Shown here: positions 47,457 through 60,154 of the stretch, piece by piece
How the letters are laid out: every line of letters starts with the position of its first letter
How positions within the stretch are numbered: position 1 is the first letter of the stretch
DNA from: Cherax quadricarinatus
Lineage: Eukaryota; Arthropoda; Malacostraca; Decapoda; Parastacidae
Reading direction: 5' to 3'
DNA length: 64,000 nucleotides
Assembly: GCF_038502225.1 (NCBI RefSeq)
Contig: NC_091298.1
Span: 40,971,072 to 41,035,071, forward strand
Made by a program: the position numbers and the translations under genes
The notes under the pieces: model-generated
Databases searched by the model: none
What the model was told of the DNA's origin: nothing
What the model saw: the letters and a program-made list of their open reading frames with translations, nothing else

Positions 47457-47594
47457 CTCAAGAAATCGTAATGACACGATTGCAAATAAACCATACCCCC
47501 GGCCGGGATTGAACCCGCGGTCATAGAGTCACAAAACTCCAGCCCGTCGCTAGCTGGTCTATAAGACTCTATGACCGCGGGTTCAATCCCGGCC
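47457..47594. mobile_element. SINE-A foldback insertion with 13-14 bp target duplication
   Basis: This 138-bp insertion is flanked by CTGAGAACCTTGA (47444-47456 and 47595-47607). It holds perfect 30-bp inverted arms (47501-47530 and 47565-47594) made of two facing tRNA-head 3' halves, each with the B box GGTTCAATCCC. A 34-bp loop keeps parts of the head. The left end GACTCAAGAAATCG is the same as in the two larger SINE-A insertions. Confidence 0.85.
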
Positions 47595-47662
47595 CTGAGA
47601 ACCTTGATCCTGATCTCCCATGAAGCGAATATGACACAGCTGAAATAATATTTTGGATACAT

Positions 47663-47664
<2 letters not shown>

Positions 47665-47745
<81 letters not shown>

Positions 47746-47748
47746 GAG
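47665..47748. repeat. (AG)n then (ACAG)n microsatellite
   Basis: About 44 bp of AG are followed by about nine ACAG units. Confidence 0.95.
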
Positions 47749-47919
47749 GACTTCAGTAGCTGGACGAATCCAGGATCAACTGTGTAGTAGCATTGGATAT
47801 TACTGACGCTCGACCGAGTATGGCACCAGGGACTATTGACAATATTGTAAACATTATCTTTGTACTAAGCAATATTGTAAACACAATCACTGTACTAAGC
47901 TTATTTCGTCGCTTTAATT

Positions 47920-48440
47920 TTTGTTTTCTAAGAAAAATTCTCAATGGGAGAGAGTCAACAACATACTCAATCGATGCAAGTGTTCCATAAGGAAATGTGC
48001 TTGGGCCGTTGTTATGGTATGTACGTCAATGAACTTCTTGAATTCAACTCGGAATTTACTTATCCAATGGATAAAAAAAATGGATGCTGTCAATTACATC
48101 AATCACCAGCTTACAGCTTTATCAGCCTGGGAAATCAATGGCACGTCACATTTGCTTCTGAGAAAACAGAAATGATGGTCTGTATGGTCTCCAGGCACTA
48201 TGATGAAAAATGCTGGAACAGTGGTGAGAATGAGAGTTAGTACCAGGTGATGGGGCTAATTCCTTAGGGTGGAATTGGATTTCGAACTGTCTACGAAAAT
48301 TGACCTACTAAATCTTGTAAACAAGGCAGCCATGAAGCTAACAGCATTTAGACAGATATCACAGCTGCTCAACAGTAGAGGCTGCAAAACTGTATGAGGC
48401 ATAATTATGTTCACACCTTAAGTATACTCAGCTTTCTCTT
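47920..48440 (+). pseudogene. Jockey-like LINE RT C-terminal remnant
   Basis: Broken readings such as NYINHQLTALSAWEIN, QWHVTFASEKTEMMVCMVSR, NLVNKAAMKLTAFRQISQLL and SRGCKT follow the order of the thumb region in Jockey-group RTs (working strand WxxxFxxxKT, then ILG-like segment, then KAxxKL.ALRR). Frames change several times. No catalytic part is present. Moderate confidence only. Confidence 0.5.
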
Positions 48441-48599
48441 ATTTCCTACATCCCGTCTCATCTGCTACTTTTTGATAGAACAAAGAACAGAGCGAGACTA
48501 CTCATTTCATGCCTGCACCCTGTCTGGACATATTTCTCATTATATTCCCAATTTTTGCGTCTCATATAGGGAAACTGGATAAAGCTAAACCGGCCCCGA

Positions 48600-49972
48600 A
48601 GTCGTTGTATTGAGGAGATGTCAATTCCACTCTCTAGAGCTGTAGAGGACAAGGTGAAAGTACATAATTGCCCTAATGGAGCGTGTGTCATTATAACATT
48701 CAGTAACAATGACTTTAATTTACTTATGGTTTTGCGCTCAGTCGCCCGCATGTCACGAGATGTATAGAAAATCTCATTAAGTTATGCTATAGCTATCAGC
48801 TGCGCAGCTAACTCAGCTAAATACATGTCTATTCAGACTTACCTGGGTATGTGTATCAACCCCTTAGATGTCACCCCGATGTTCGCTGTCTTGATTGAAG
48901 AATGTGTGTTACTGTGCAGTGCTTGTCTCTGACGTATTTTCACAACACTGTACACCACACTGTTCTCCAATATTTGTCTATTCTCAGTAATGTCACTACA
49001 GGAAGCTAAGCACACTTCTTCGTAATTGTTCTACCGCGAATATTGAAATTGTCTTTTATACTCAAAAACATGTGGATCAGTGTCCTTTGTTCGTTTATGT
49101 TTCCCCTGGCAGGTTTTAAAGCAATCTTATCACTCCTGCCCTGCTTCACCCTGGGCGTCCCTAGATACAAAGGATCTCCTGATCGCAGCATCATTTCCCT
49201 TCCTTGCTAAACACTTCAACAGTAGTTAACACAAGATGCTTGATTTCTTGATATGTCTAGATCACCGAGAGTTCATTATTGTCCTACATGTGAATAAAGT
49301 AAGGCAGGGGTTTTCTGTACCTTTCCTGCTATGGTAAAGAGAATCCCTTTTCTCACATCTCTGTACCTCGTATTACACTAACAGTACTTTCCGGAGGTGG
49401 TGCATACCTGACTTCTGTAACACTCTGGTATGTACATGTGTTACAAATTAAACTGTTAATTGGAAGCAAGAGAGGTTATCAGCCCTCTGGAATGCTGAAT
49501 CCCTCAGGGGATGTGGAGAAAATTTCTCCACATCTCACAGCAATAAAAAAAATGCTTTCAGGTGAGATAAAAAGAAATAACAGGTATTAGCTTGTAAAAA
49601 AAAGGTATGAACTCTTAACGTAACCTGAAAGGTTATTGAGAAAATTACCAGAACATTGATGGAGAACCTTCTAGTGTTCTACAAGAGAAAACAAGCGAGG
49701 CAGGAGCAATAAGGAAGGGGATAATGTGTATTTCTGGACTTCAGTAGGAAAAAAAATGATTGGAATGAACAGGAATAACAGAGAACGTATTACAATAGAT
49801 CAAGCAACACTAAAGCGGGAGAGGGGGGGGGAGGCAGACATACAAAAAAAAAAAAAGGAATTTATGAAAAAATCTTCTTTTACTGAAAAAAATGCGCATA
49901 AGTCTGGTTACATGTTAATGCAATCTGCTTGTTTATACCAAGTTTCTAAATATTCTTTTCCAAAAATGTAGT

Positions 49973-50013
<41 letters not shown>

Positions 50014-50143
50014 GAGTCATTAAGAGAACGTGATGCAATGTTGTGTTTTTTTTACTCCAAAAATTGCGATTTTTATAATTAAAAAAAAAACACACATGGC
50101 ATCTTTTCTGACTGTACGATATTGTTCAGAGTTTGAGGTGCAC
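48600..50143. other. Intergenic sequence, nothing recognised apart from (TTG)n
   Basis: No supported gene. A (TTG)n run of about 40 bp lies at 49972-50013, and poly-A runs occur at 49840-49856 and 50080-50090. Confidence 0.55.
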
Positions 50144-52560
50144 GGATGACCTTGTAACTGCACGGGTAACCTTTTAACTGCACGGGTAACCTTTTAACTG
50201 CACGGGTAACCTTTTAACTGCACGGATGACCTTGTAACTGCACGGATGACCTTGTAACTGCACGGGTAACCTTGTAACTGCACGGGTAACCTTTTAACTG
50301 CACGGATGACCTTGTAACTGCACGGGTAACCTTTTAACTGCACGGGTAACCTTTTAACTGCACGGATGACCTTGTAACTGCACGGATGACCTTGTAACTG
50401 CACGGATGACCTTGTAACTGCACGGATGACCTTGTAACTGCACGGGTAACCTTTTAACTGCACGGGTGACCTTGTAACTGCACGGATGACCTTGTAACTG
50501 CACGGGTAACCTTTTAACTGCACGGGTGACCTTGTAACTGCACGGATGACCTTGTAACTGCACGGGTGACCTTGTAACTGCACGGATGACCTTGTAACTG
50601 CACGGGTAACCTTGTAACTGCACGGGTGACCTTGTAACTGCACGGGTAACCTTTTAACTGCACGGATGACCTTGTAACTGCACGGATGACCTTGTAACTG
50701 CACGGGTAACCTTTTAACTGCACGGATGACCTTGTAACTGCACGGATGACCTTGTAACTGCACGGGTAACCTTTTAACTGCACGGGTGACCTTGTAACTG
50801 CACGTATGACCTTGTAACTGCACGGGTAACCTTGTAACTGCACGGGTGACCTTGTAACTGCACGGATGACCTTGTAACTGCACGGATGACCTTGTAACTA
50901 CACGGGTAACCTTGTAACTGCACGGATGACCTTGTAACTGCACGGATGACCTTGTAACTGCACGGATGACCTTGTAACTGCACGGATGACCTTGTAACTG
51001 CACGGGTAACCTTGTAACTGCACGGATGACCTTGTAACTGCACGGATGACCTTGTAACTGCACGGATGACCTTGTAACTGCACGGGTAACCTTGTAACTG
51101 CACGGATGACCTTGTAACTGCACGGATGACCTTGTAACTGCACGGATGACCTTGTAACTGCACGGATGACCTTGTAACTGCACGGATGACCTTGTAACTG
51201 CACGGATGACCTTGTAACTGCACGGGTAACCTCGTAACTGCACGGATGACCTTGTAACTGCACGGATGACCTTGTAACTGCACGGATGACCTTGTAACTG
51301 CACGGGTAACCTTGTAACTGCACGGATGACATTGTAACTGCACGGATGACCTTGTAACTGCACGGATGACCTTTTAACTGCACGGATGACCTTGTAACTG
51401 CACTGATGACCTTGTAACTGCACGGATGACCTTGTAACTGCACGGATGACCTTGTAACTGCACGGATGACCTTGTAACTGCACGGGTAACCTTGTAACTG
51501 CACGGATGACCTTGTAACTGCACGGATGACCTTGTAACTGCACGGATGACCTTGTAACTGCACGGATGACCTTGTAACTGCACGGATGACCTTGTAACTG
51601 CACGGATGACCTTGTAACTGCACGGGTAACCTCGTAACTGCACGGATGACCTTGTAACTGCACGGATGACCTTGTAACTGCACGGATGACCTTGTAACTG
51701 CACGGGTAACCTTGTAACTGCACGGATGACCTTGTAACTGCACGGATGACCTTGTAACTGCACGGATGACCTTTTAACTGCACGGATGACCTTGTAACTG
51801 CACTGATGACCTTGTAACTGCACGGATGACCTTGTAACTGCACGGATGACCTTGTAACTGCACGGATGACCTTGTAACTGCACGGGTAACCTTGTAACTG
51901 CACGGATGACCTTGTAACTGCACGGATGACCTTGTAACTGCACGGATGACCTTGTAACTGCACGGGTAACCTTGTAACTGCACGGATGACCTTGTAACTG
52001 CACGGATGACCTTGTAACTGCACGAATGACCTTGTAACTGCACGGATGACCTTGTAACTGCACGGGTAACCTTGTAACTGCACGGATGACCTTGTAACTG
52101 CACGGATGACCTTGTAACTGCACGGATGACTTTGTAACTGCACGGATGACCTTGTAACTGCACGGATGACATTGTAACTGCACGGGTAACCTTGTAACTG
52201 CACGGATGACCTTGTAACTGCACGAATGACCTTGTAACTGCACGGATGACCTTGTAACTGCACGGGTGACCTTGTAACTGTACGGATGACCTTGTAACTG
52301 CACGGATGACCTTGTAACTGCACGGATGACCTTGTAACTGCACGGATGACCTTGTAACTGCACGGATGACCTTGTAACTGCGCGGATGACCTTGTAACTG
52401 CACGGATGACCTTGTAACTGCACGGATGACCTTGTAACTGCACGGATGACCTTGTAACTGCACGGATGACCTTGTAACTGCACGGATGACCTTGTAACTG
52501 CACGGATGACCTTGTAACGGCACGTATGACCTTGTAACTGCACGGATGACCTTGTAACGG
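50144..52560. repeat. Satellite array, 20-bp unit, about 121 copies, no indels
   Basis: The unit is CACGGATGACCTTGTAACTG, with variants CACGGGTAACC, CACGGGTGACC and TTTTAACTG. The 20-bp register holds through the whole array with no insertion or deletion. Three units make 60 bp, so if one minus-strand frame is open all three are. This explains the overlapping long open frames on the minus strand (one of 860 codons) without any gene. Variant markers repeat 400 bp apart (see 51080-51880). Confidence 0.95.
51080..51880. repeat. 400-bp higher-order duplication inside the 20-bp array
   Basis: Rare variants recur exactly 400 bp apart: CTCG at 51231/51631, CTTTTAACTG at 51371/51771, CACTGATGAC at 51401/51801, and CACGGGTAAC at 51081/51481 and 51301/51701. 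One difference (ACATTG at 51330, not at 51730) dates to after the duplication. Confidence 0.85.
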
Positions 52561-52619
52561 CTGGCTGCTGACTCGTGGCGGGAGACACGTAGGGTCAGAG
52601 GTATCACTATTCACAGATG

Positions 52620-53480
52620 AATTGTAAGTAATAAGGAGAATGCAATTAGTAGAGGACCAAGAAAGACGACAAATAATAACGGACAGATTGCAACTTTGTT
52701 CTAACAAGTGCTTACTGGAGTTTAAAGCCAAGCAAAGCAAAGAATAATCCAGGCGGAATGCAGACTCGAGGGGCAAAGGCTGGAAACTTAACTTAGAGAA
52801 AGGGACGGTGGGCTTAGCTTTGTACTGAACATATCACCTAAAGCAGACATCAACCAAATAAGTTTTGGAGAGAATGGGCAAATCATAGATTAGCTACCAG
52901 GAACTTAGGCAAGGAGTTATTTACAACTCTCTATAGTCTATACGGAATATGTTAGACCATACTGGAGTATGCAGAAGTATGGAACCCACACTTGATCAAA
53001 CATATTAATAAAATGAAGAGTGTGCAGAGTGGATGCAGCAAGACTGGTCCTGGAGGTAACACGTTTGTGTTATGAGAAATCTTTAAGTCAACAAACCTGA
53101 TGAAAATAGAGAATAGATGAACTAGGAGCGGTATGATAATATACAAAATAATGAGATGAATTGATATGGCATAGAGAGACGAATTGATCGAGAGTGGGAA
53201 ATAGGCGCCAGAGGACACAGCATAGGAACGAAATGGCAGAGGCATTTTAGAAAGTATTTTTCTTCTGCCCTAGAGTGATTAAGAAGCAAAACAAACTGGA
53301 CAGTGGAGTGGAAGACACAGGATCTATGCAAAGTTTTATGAATAGGAGCAATAAAATTATCGAAGAAAGCAAACTTAGTAGGGACCAGCAGAGGCCGAGC
53401 CAGGAGCTAATACTAGACATCTGCAACCACAAATAGGTCATTGCATAGACACATACACATACACACACAAACAAACACAT
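52620..53480 (+). pseudogene. LINE family B fragment 1 (RT C-terminal and 3' end, degenerate)
   Basis: Broken readings like TILEYAEVWNPHLIKHINKM-type words (here around 52950-53010) and a 3' end with CTGCAACCACAAATAGGTCA are followed by ACACATACACAC. It matches the 3' parts of the fragments at 54300-54530 and 56700-57230. No frame is longer than about 60 codons. Confidence 0.6.
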
Positions 53481-53482
53481 AT

Positions 53483-54535
53483 TTCCTGGATGACAGCAAA
53501 TGTAGTTCCGATTAATAAGAAAGGAGACAGACAGGCTGCACTAAATTACAAAACAGTGTTGCTGACATGTACAGTATGCAAAGTTATGGAGAAGAGTGTC
53601 AGAAGAAAAGGGTTGGAGCACCTAGAAAGGAACGAGTTTATACATTATAACCAGCACGGCTTTAGGAAAGGAAAATCTTTCATTACAAAGCAATTTGAGT
53701 TCTACGACAGGGTAACAGAAGTAAGACAGGAGAAAGAGGGACAGCGAGACTGCATCTTCCTGAAGTGTAATAAGGCTTTCGACACAGTACCACACAAGAG
53801 AGAGGGTGAAAAGCTAGAGGAGCAGGCAGGAATTGGAGGTAAAGTACTACAATGGACTAGAGAATGCCTGACAGGAAGGAAACGACATGTGATAATACAA
53901 GACGACATGTCAGAGTGGGTGCATGTGTCAAGCGGGGTTCCACAAGGGCCAGTCCTAATCCAGTGTTGTTTCTTGTATGTGTGAATGACATGACAGAAGG
54001 GGTAGATTCAGAGGTGTCCTTGCTGGCAGACGATGTGAGCTATGTGGAAAGTAATGAAGTCTGGGGAAGGACAAAGAAGACCGCAGATGGAGTACAGCCT
54101 AGAAGATCAAAGGCTGCAAAACTCACTCAAGGAAGAAGATCTTGGGATGAACATCATACCGAGCACATCTCCTGAGGCGTTACATCAACCAAATAATTGC
54201 TACAGCATATGAGCTCCTGGAAAACCTGAGAATAGCGTTTCAACATCTAAGTAGGGAGTCATTCATGACACTGTACACCGTGTACGTCAGGCCTATGTTA
54301 GATATGCAAGTATGGAGTATGTAGTATGCAACCCACACCTGATCAAACATGTCAACAAAGAGAAAATACAAAGTTTTGCAAGAAGACTAGTCCTGGAGCT
54401 GAGGAGTATGTCTTGCGAGGAGAGGTTAAGGGAACTCAGCCTGACAACACTGGAGGACAGGAAGGATATGGTCCAGGAGCTATGACTCGACACCTAAAAC
54501 TACAAATAGGTAAAGCAAATTGGTAAGAACACACA
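53483..54535 (+). pseudogene. LINE family B fragment 2 (RT to 3' end)
   Basis: The RT starts at VVPINKKGDRQAALNYKTVL. It continues with NQHGFRKGKSFITKQFEFYD, KCNKAFDTVPHKR (degenerate FxKAFDxVPH) and SSGVPQGPVL. A frameshift follows near 53940 (LFLVCVNDMTEGVDSEVSLL with ADD), then LTQGRRSWDEHHTEHIS. The thumb follows with LENLRIAFQHLSRESF. The end has CAAATAGGTAAAGC and ACACACACAAACACAC. RT group: CR1/Jockey. Confidence 0.8.
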
Positions 54536-54539
54536 CACA

Positions 54540-55790
54540 AACACACATTTGACAGCTTTTCTAAGAAAGAAAGATAGCGGCCGGTCAAAGTGATTTTCAA
54601 GTCAGAAATGGCGCGAAACAGGATCATGCAGAAGAAAGCACGACTAAGGGACACATCGACGTACCAGCGGGTGTACCTCGACTGTTACAGTTCATAAGAA
54701 GAAATACAGAAACAGAAAGAGAAGCAAGGATGGAGATGGGCAGGAGAACCCAGACTCAGGAGGAAGAACAAATACAACCTCCCCAAGAATCACCTACACT
54801 AGCCCAAAACCCACATGCTCTACCCCCCCCCCCCTCCGTCATCACAAACTCCACCCTCACAGAAACTCCCATAATACCTTACCAGAACTTGGACTGGAGA
54901 TGTTTCTTGTATATATGAATGACATGTTGGAGTGGATAGATTCAGAAGGTCCCTGTTTGCAGAATTAAATCGGATGAGGATCAGACAGGACTACAAAGGG
55001 ACCTGGACAGGGTGCAAGTCTGGTCCAGTAACTGGCTCCTGGAATTTAACCCCACCAAATGCAACTTACGAAGATCGGCAAAGGGCAAAGAAAACCACGG
55101 AGTACAGGCTAGAGGGTAAAAGACTGTAAGCTTCACTCAAGGAAAAGAATCCTGTAATGAGTATAATACCGAACGCATCTGAGGCTCACATCAACCAGAT
55201 AACTGCTGAAGCCTAGCAAACCTAAGAATAGCGTTCCGATATCTCAGCAAGGAATTGTTCAAGACGTAAGGCCCATACTGGAGTTTGCAGCACCAGTTTG
55301 GAACCTGCACCTAGTCAAGCACGTCAAGAAATTAGAGAAAGTGCAAAGATTTGCAACAAGACTAGTTCTGGAGATAAGGAAATATCCTATGAAGAAAGGT
55401 TAAGAGAAATCGACCTGATGACACTTGAGGACAGGAGGGATAGGGAAGACATGATAATGACATATAAACTACTGCTAGGAATTGACAAGGTGGGCAAAGA
55501 CAGGATGTTCCAGAGATGGGATACAGGAACAATTGGAAGTTAAAGACTCAGGTGAGTTAGAGGGATATTAGGAAGTATTTCTTCAGCCATAGAGTTGTGA
55601 GGAAGGAGAATAGTCTACAAAGTGATGTAGTGGAGGCAGGACAGATACATAGTTTTAAGGTGAGGTATGATTAAGCTCATGGAGCAGAGAAGGGACATAG
55701 TAGAGAGGGGTGAAAAGGCGGGCCCAGGAGCTATGACTTAACTCCTGCAACCAGAATTAGGTGAGTCAGGTGAATACATGCTCATAAACA
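54540..55790 (+). pseudogene. LINE family B fragment 3 (internal deletion derivative)
   Basis: The first 350 bp (to about 54890) correspond to the ORF1 end / EN start region of the fragment at 57614-59990 (CAGGAGAACCCAGACTCAGG, then a C-rich stretch). The sequence then jumps directly to the RT after the active-site region (LYMNDMLEW-like words). The endonuclease and RT fingers are missing. It continues with YPMKKG/SYEERLREIDLMTLEDRR and ends ACCAGAATTAGGTGAGTCAG plus (CA)n. One element with a large internal deletion explains this. Confidence 0.7.
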
Positions 55791-55799
55791 CACAGACAG

Positions 55800-57232
55800 A
55801 CACACACACACACACATACAACCCAGGAGAGGGTGAAAAGACTGCTAAACAAACTAGATACCTCAAAGGGGATGGGGCTGAACAACATCATTCTGTGGGT
55901 TTTGAGAGAGGGACCAGAGGCACTCTGTGTACCACTAACAACAATCTTCAACACATCTATCGGAACAGGGCAACTAGATGAGGTATGGAAGGCAGCAAAT
56001 TTATTCCCAATTTTTAAAAAGAGAGACAGACACATCGCATTATATTACAGACCAGTGTCATTGATAAGTACAGCATGCAAAATCATTGAGAAGATTATCA
56101 GGAGAAGAGAGGTGGAGCACCTAGAAAGGAATGAGCTTATCAATGACAACCACAACAGATTCAGCGACGGAAAATCCTGTGTCTCAAACCTACTGGAGTT
56201 CTGTGACAAGGTGGGAGCAGTAAGACAAGAGAGAACTCACACCCCTGTGGGGTTCCACAGGGGTCAGTCCTAGGACTGGTGCTGTTCCTGGTATATGTGA
56301 AGGACATGATGAAAAGAATAGATTCATAAGTGTCTCTGTTTACAGACGATGTGAAGTTAATGAGGAGAATTCAATCGGAGGAGGATCAGGCAGGACTACA
56401 AAGGGATCTGGACAGTCTGAAGGCCTGGTGCATAAACTGGCTCCTGGAGTTCAACCCCACCAAGTGCAAAGTCATGAAAATTGGGGAAGGGTAAAGAAGA
56501 CCTCAGACAGAGTATAGTCCAGGGGGCCCAAACACTACACACCTTACTCAAGGAAATTGATCTTGGGGTTAGTATAATACCGAGCACATCTCCTGAGGTG
56601 TACATGAACCAAATAATTGCTGCAGCATATGCGCTCCTGGCAAACCTAAGAATAACATTCCGACATCTCAGTAAAGAATCGTTCAGGACTCTGTACACAG
56701 TGTACGTCAGGCCCATGTTACAGGAAGCAGCACCAGTTTGGAACCCACACCTACCCAAACATGTCAGGAAATTTTAGAAATTTTAAAGATTTGCAACGAG
56801 ACTATACCCGGAGCTAAGAGATTTGTCCTATGAGGAGTGGTTAAGGGAAATAAATCTGACGACTCTGGAGGACAGGAAAGATATATGATGTGATAACGAC
56901 ATTTAAAATACTGAGAGGAATCGAGAAGGTGGACAGAGACAGGATGTTTCAGAGATGGGACATAGCAACAAGGGGTCACAATTGGAAGTTAAAGACTCAG
57001 ATGAGTCACAGCGATGTTAGGAAGTACTTTTTCAGTCATACAGTTTTCATGAAGTGGCATAATCTGGAAAGTGTTGTAGTGTAGGCATGGTCCGTACATA
57101 GATTTAAGAAGAAGTATCATAAAGCTAGTGGACCAGGGAGAGAGTGACACAGTAGTGTCCAGTGAAGAGGCAGGGCCAGGAACTACGACTGGATCTCTGC
57201 AACCACAATTAGGTGAGTACAATTAGGTGAGT

Positions 57233-57235
<3 letters not shown>
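55800..57235 (+). pseudogene. LINE family B fragment 4 (RT to 3' end, ends in 3' repeat)
   Basis: RT: RLLNKLDTSKGMGLNNIILW, LFPIFKKRDRHIALYYRPVS, ERNELINDNHNRFSDGKSCV. A deletion follows near 56220, where the palm strand with FDxVPH is missing. Next come the VPQGSVLG-like stretch, TDDVKLMRRIQSEEDQAGL-like words, and 56481-56777 with MNQIIAAAYALLANLRITFR. The 3' end is the repeat ACAATTAGGTGAGT in two copies, directly followed by (AC)n. Confidence 0.8.
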
Positions 57236-57610
<375 letters not shown>

Positions 57611-57613
57611 ACA

Positions 57614-58689
57614 AAAAATGGGATCCAAAAGAGTAAGACAGAAAGTCAGGGGATCTGAGGAAGAGACTTTGAAGGAAGAATGGGAGGCAGAGCTCATGAA
57701 AAGAGAACAAGAATGGAAAGGAGGCCAGAAAAGCTTAGCAATGAAATAGAGAGGATGGCTGCAGAGAGCAAGAATTGGGAGCTACTAGACACAGAGGCTA
57801 GAATACAAAACTTAGAGGAGGAAATGAAAATGCTGAAGCAGATCAAAGAACTGATGACAGAACAATTACGACATCATGAACTGGAATATCAGTATCAAAC
57901 TAGGGGATTGAAGGGTTAAGAAGGAGATAAGTCATACACAGAGGCCCACTGGAGAGCCCAGGAAAAGTCGAGGATGGAAGGTGCCAGGTCGTTGGGTACA
58001 GGGACAGCAGACAGAGAGGGGACTGAAGGAAGGAAAGGAGGCATGTCCCCTGCAGAGGCATTATCAGACCATCATGAGAACCAGGAAATGTTAAAGAGAG
58101 AAACAGTGGAAATATTGAAATTGGATCATAAGATATGAAGGTAAATGCAATGGTAGGACGAAAGGGAGAGGTAAATCTTTGTTTGTGGGCTTTGGGAGGC
58201 TGAAGAGGCAACTAACGAACATGATAGCAAGAGGAAAAAGAGACTGAAAATATTGCAAATGAGATAGGAAAGGAAGACATGACCCAGCTGACAAATTTTC
58301 TGAAAGTTGGGGGTTCTCAGGGAGAATAAACTGTCCAGTCAATTGATATTTCAGTTAAACGCAGTGGAAAACATTACCAGCAGGAGTACCTTGACTGTGA
58401 AAGAACACGAGACAGGATACAAAGACGAAAGGAGCAGGAAAGAGAGTGAAAGGTGGAGATGATCAGGGGAAACCAGACTCGAAAGGAAGAGCAAAGACAA
58501 CGTCCATCAGAACCACCTTCAGAATAACCTCAACCCTTATAACCCAAAACAACCCACACTCTGTACCTACAGCCCACACCCACCCACCACAAACTACACT
58601 GTGACAGCAGCCCCCATAGTATCTTATTAGGTCTCCCACTCCCCAACCCCAACAAACCCCCCAACCACAGTATTAGAAAAGAAGCTGAA
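57614..58689 (+). pseudogene. LINE family B ORF1 (coiled coil)
   Basis: From ATG 57618 the protein is Glu/Lys-rich: KRVRQKVRGSEEETLKEEW, then after a frame change LSNEIERMAAESKNWELL and LEEEMKMLKQIKELMTEQL. The heptad-like Leu/Met spacing suggests a coiled coil, as in many LINE ORF1 proteins that trimerise. It stops at TAA near 57917. The following 770 bp read as broken ORF1 and a Pro/Gln-rich tail also present at 54600-54890. Confidence 0.6.
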
Positions 58690-59990
58690 GATTTGGTACA
58701 CAAATGCAGACAGAATAAATGTGAAGCGTGGCATGAAAGAATAATGGAGAAATCACGAGACATCAGAGTGCTAACAGAAGCGAAGATCACGGGGATGATA
58801 ACTGATGTGATCTTTCCATCCAGATATCAGATCTTGAGGAAAGATAAAAAGGACCAGAGTGGGAGGAAGAGTTGCACTATTCATCAAAAACCAGTGGAGA
58901 TTTGACGAAATGGAAGTAATGGACAGAATGGAAGCAAGGGACTACATAGTAGGAACACTTCAGATTTGTGGTCCCAGGGTGGTGATTCTGGTGATGTACA
59001 ACCCACCAAAGAATAGCAGGAGGCCAAGAGAAGAATATGATGAGAGCAACAGAGCAATGGTGGACACACTAGCTGAGGTGGCTAGAAGGGCTGACATGGG
59101 TAGGGCAAAGTTACTAGATGTGGGTGATTTCAATCACAAGTAGATTGACTGGGAAAACCTGGAGCCACATGGGGAACCTGAAACGTGGAGAGCTAAGGTG
59201 GAGGTGGTACTGGAAAACCTCATGCATCAACACGTCAGGGACACTATCAGAGAGAGAGAAGAGTATAATCCAGCAAGGCTGGAACTTATATTCACCTTGA
59301 GTAGTTCAGACACTGAGGAAATCACATATGAAAGGCCCCTAGGAGCTAGTGATCACATGAACTACGAATACTTCGTAGAGTTAAAAGTGTAGAGTGAAAC
59401 AGCATGGGTAGAACGGGAGAAGCAAAGTTGAAAAGAGGAGATTACACAGGCATTAGGAATTTCCTACATGAGGTACAGTGGGAAAAAGAACTGGTGGGTA
59501 AAGCAGTAAATGAAATGATGGAATGTATGACAAGAAAATGCAAGGAGTCAGAGGAGAGGTTCATTCTACACCCAAAGGTGTAGAGAGGCCAAAATTAAGT
59601 GCGCTAGAAACTGGAAAAAGTGTAGAAGACAAGGACCAAGAAAAATAAGGAGATTAGTCGAGAAGCCAGGAACGAATATGTACAGATAAGGTGGGAGACG
59701 CAGCGGCAATACGATAATGACATAGCATCTAAAGCCAAGTCAGACCCTAAGCTGTTGCGCAGCCACATCAGGAAGAAAACAACAATCAAGAGCCAGGTAA
59801 TCAGGCTGAGGAAGGGAGCATGGGAGTTCATAAGAAATGACCATGAATGTTAAGAGCTCAGCAAGAGATTTAAGGAAGTATTTTCAGAAAAGACAATGGA
59901 CTACAGAAAGTCGGAATGGTAGGATATACCAGCAAGTGCTACACACAATACACACAACCGAAGAGGAGGTGAAGATGATGCTAAGTGAAT
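58690..59990 (+). pseudogene. LINE family B endonuclease and linker (broken)
   Basis: EEP endonuclease pieces: IWYTNADRIN (58690), TEAKITG (58770), GGRVALFIKNQWRF, VILVMYNPPKNSRRP, LLDVGDFNHK with a TAG after it, and YERPLGASDHMNYEYFV. Downstream, ESEERFILHPKV and a Lys/Arg-rich linker are read in several frames. The element is cut at about 59990 by the palindromic PLE terminus, so the RT that should follow is absent. Confidence 0.8.
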
Positions 59991-59996
59991 TGTATA

Positions 59997-60134
59997 CACA
60001 AATAACCCGCACATAGAAGAGAGGAGCTTACGACGATGTTTCGGTCTGACTAGGGTCATTTACAAAGTCACACTGGTCCAAGTCGGACCGAAACGTCGTC
60101 ATAAGCTCTTCTATTCTATGTGCGGGTTATTTTA
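59997..60134. repeat. Palindrome of PLE terminus, second copy
   Basis: The left arm CACAAATAACCCGCACATAG continues to GTTTCGGTCTGAC. The right arm runs from AAGTCGGACCGAAACGTCGT to GTGCGGGTTATTT. The centre contains GTCATTTACAAAGTCACACT. It sits exactly between LINE family B and a family A fragment. Confidence 0.85.
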
Positions 60135-60154
60135 GTATTGTTCTAGTCACGCTG

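Noticed and set aside
47408..47662. Short minus-strand frame around the SINE hairpin
   Set aside because: It reads through the inverted tRNA arms and has no protein features.
50194..52776. Open frame of 860 codons on the minus strand (and overlapping frames of 404, 281, 277 and 189 codons)
   Set aside because: They are translations of the 20-bp repeat. Because 20 is not a multiple of three, all three minus frames read the same 60-mer, so all are open together. No domain or entry signal supports a protein.
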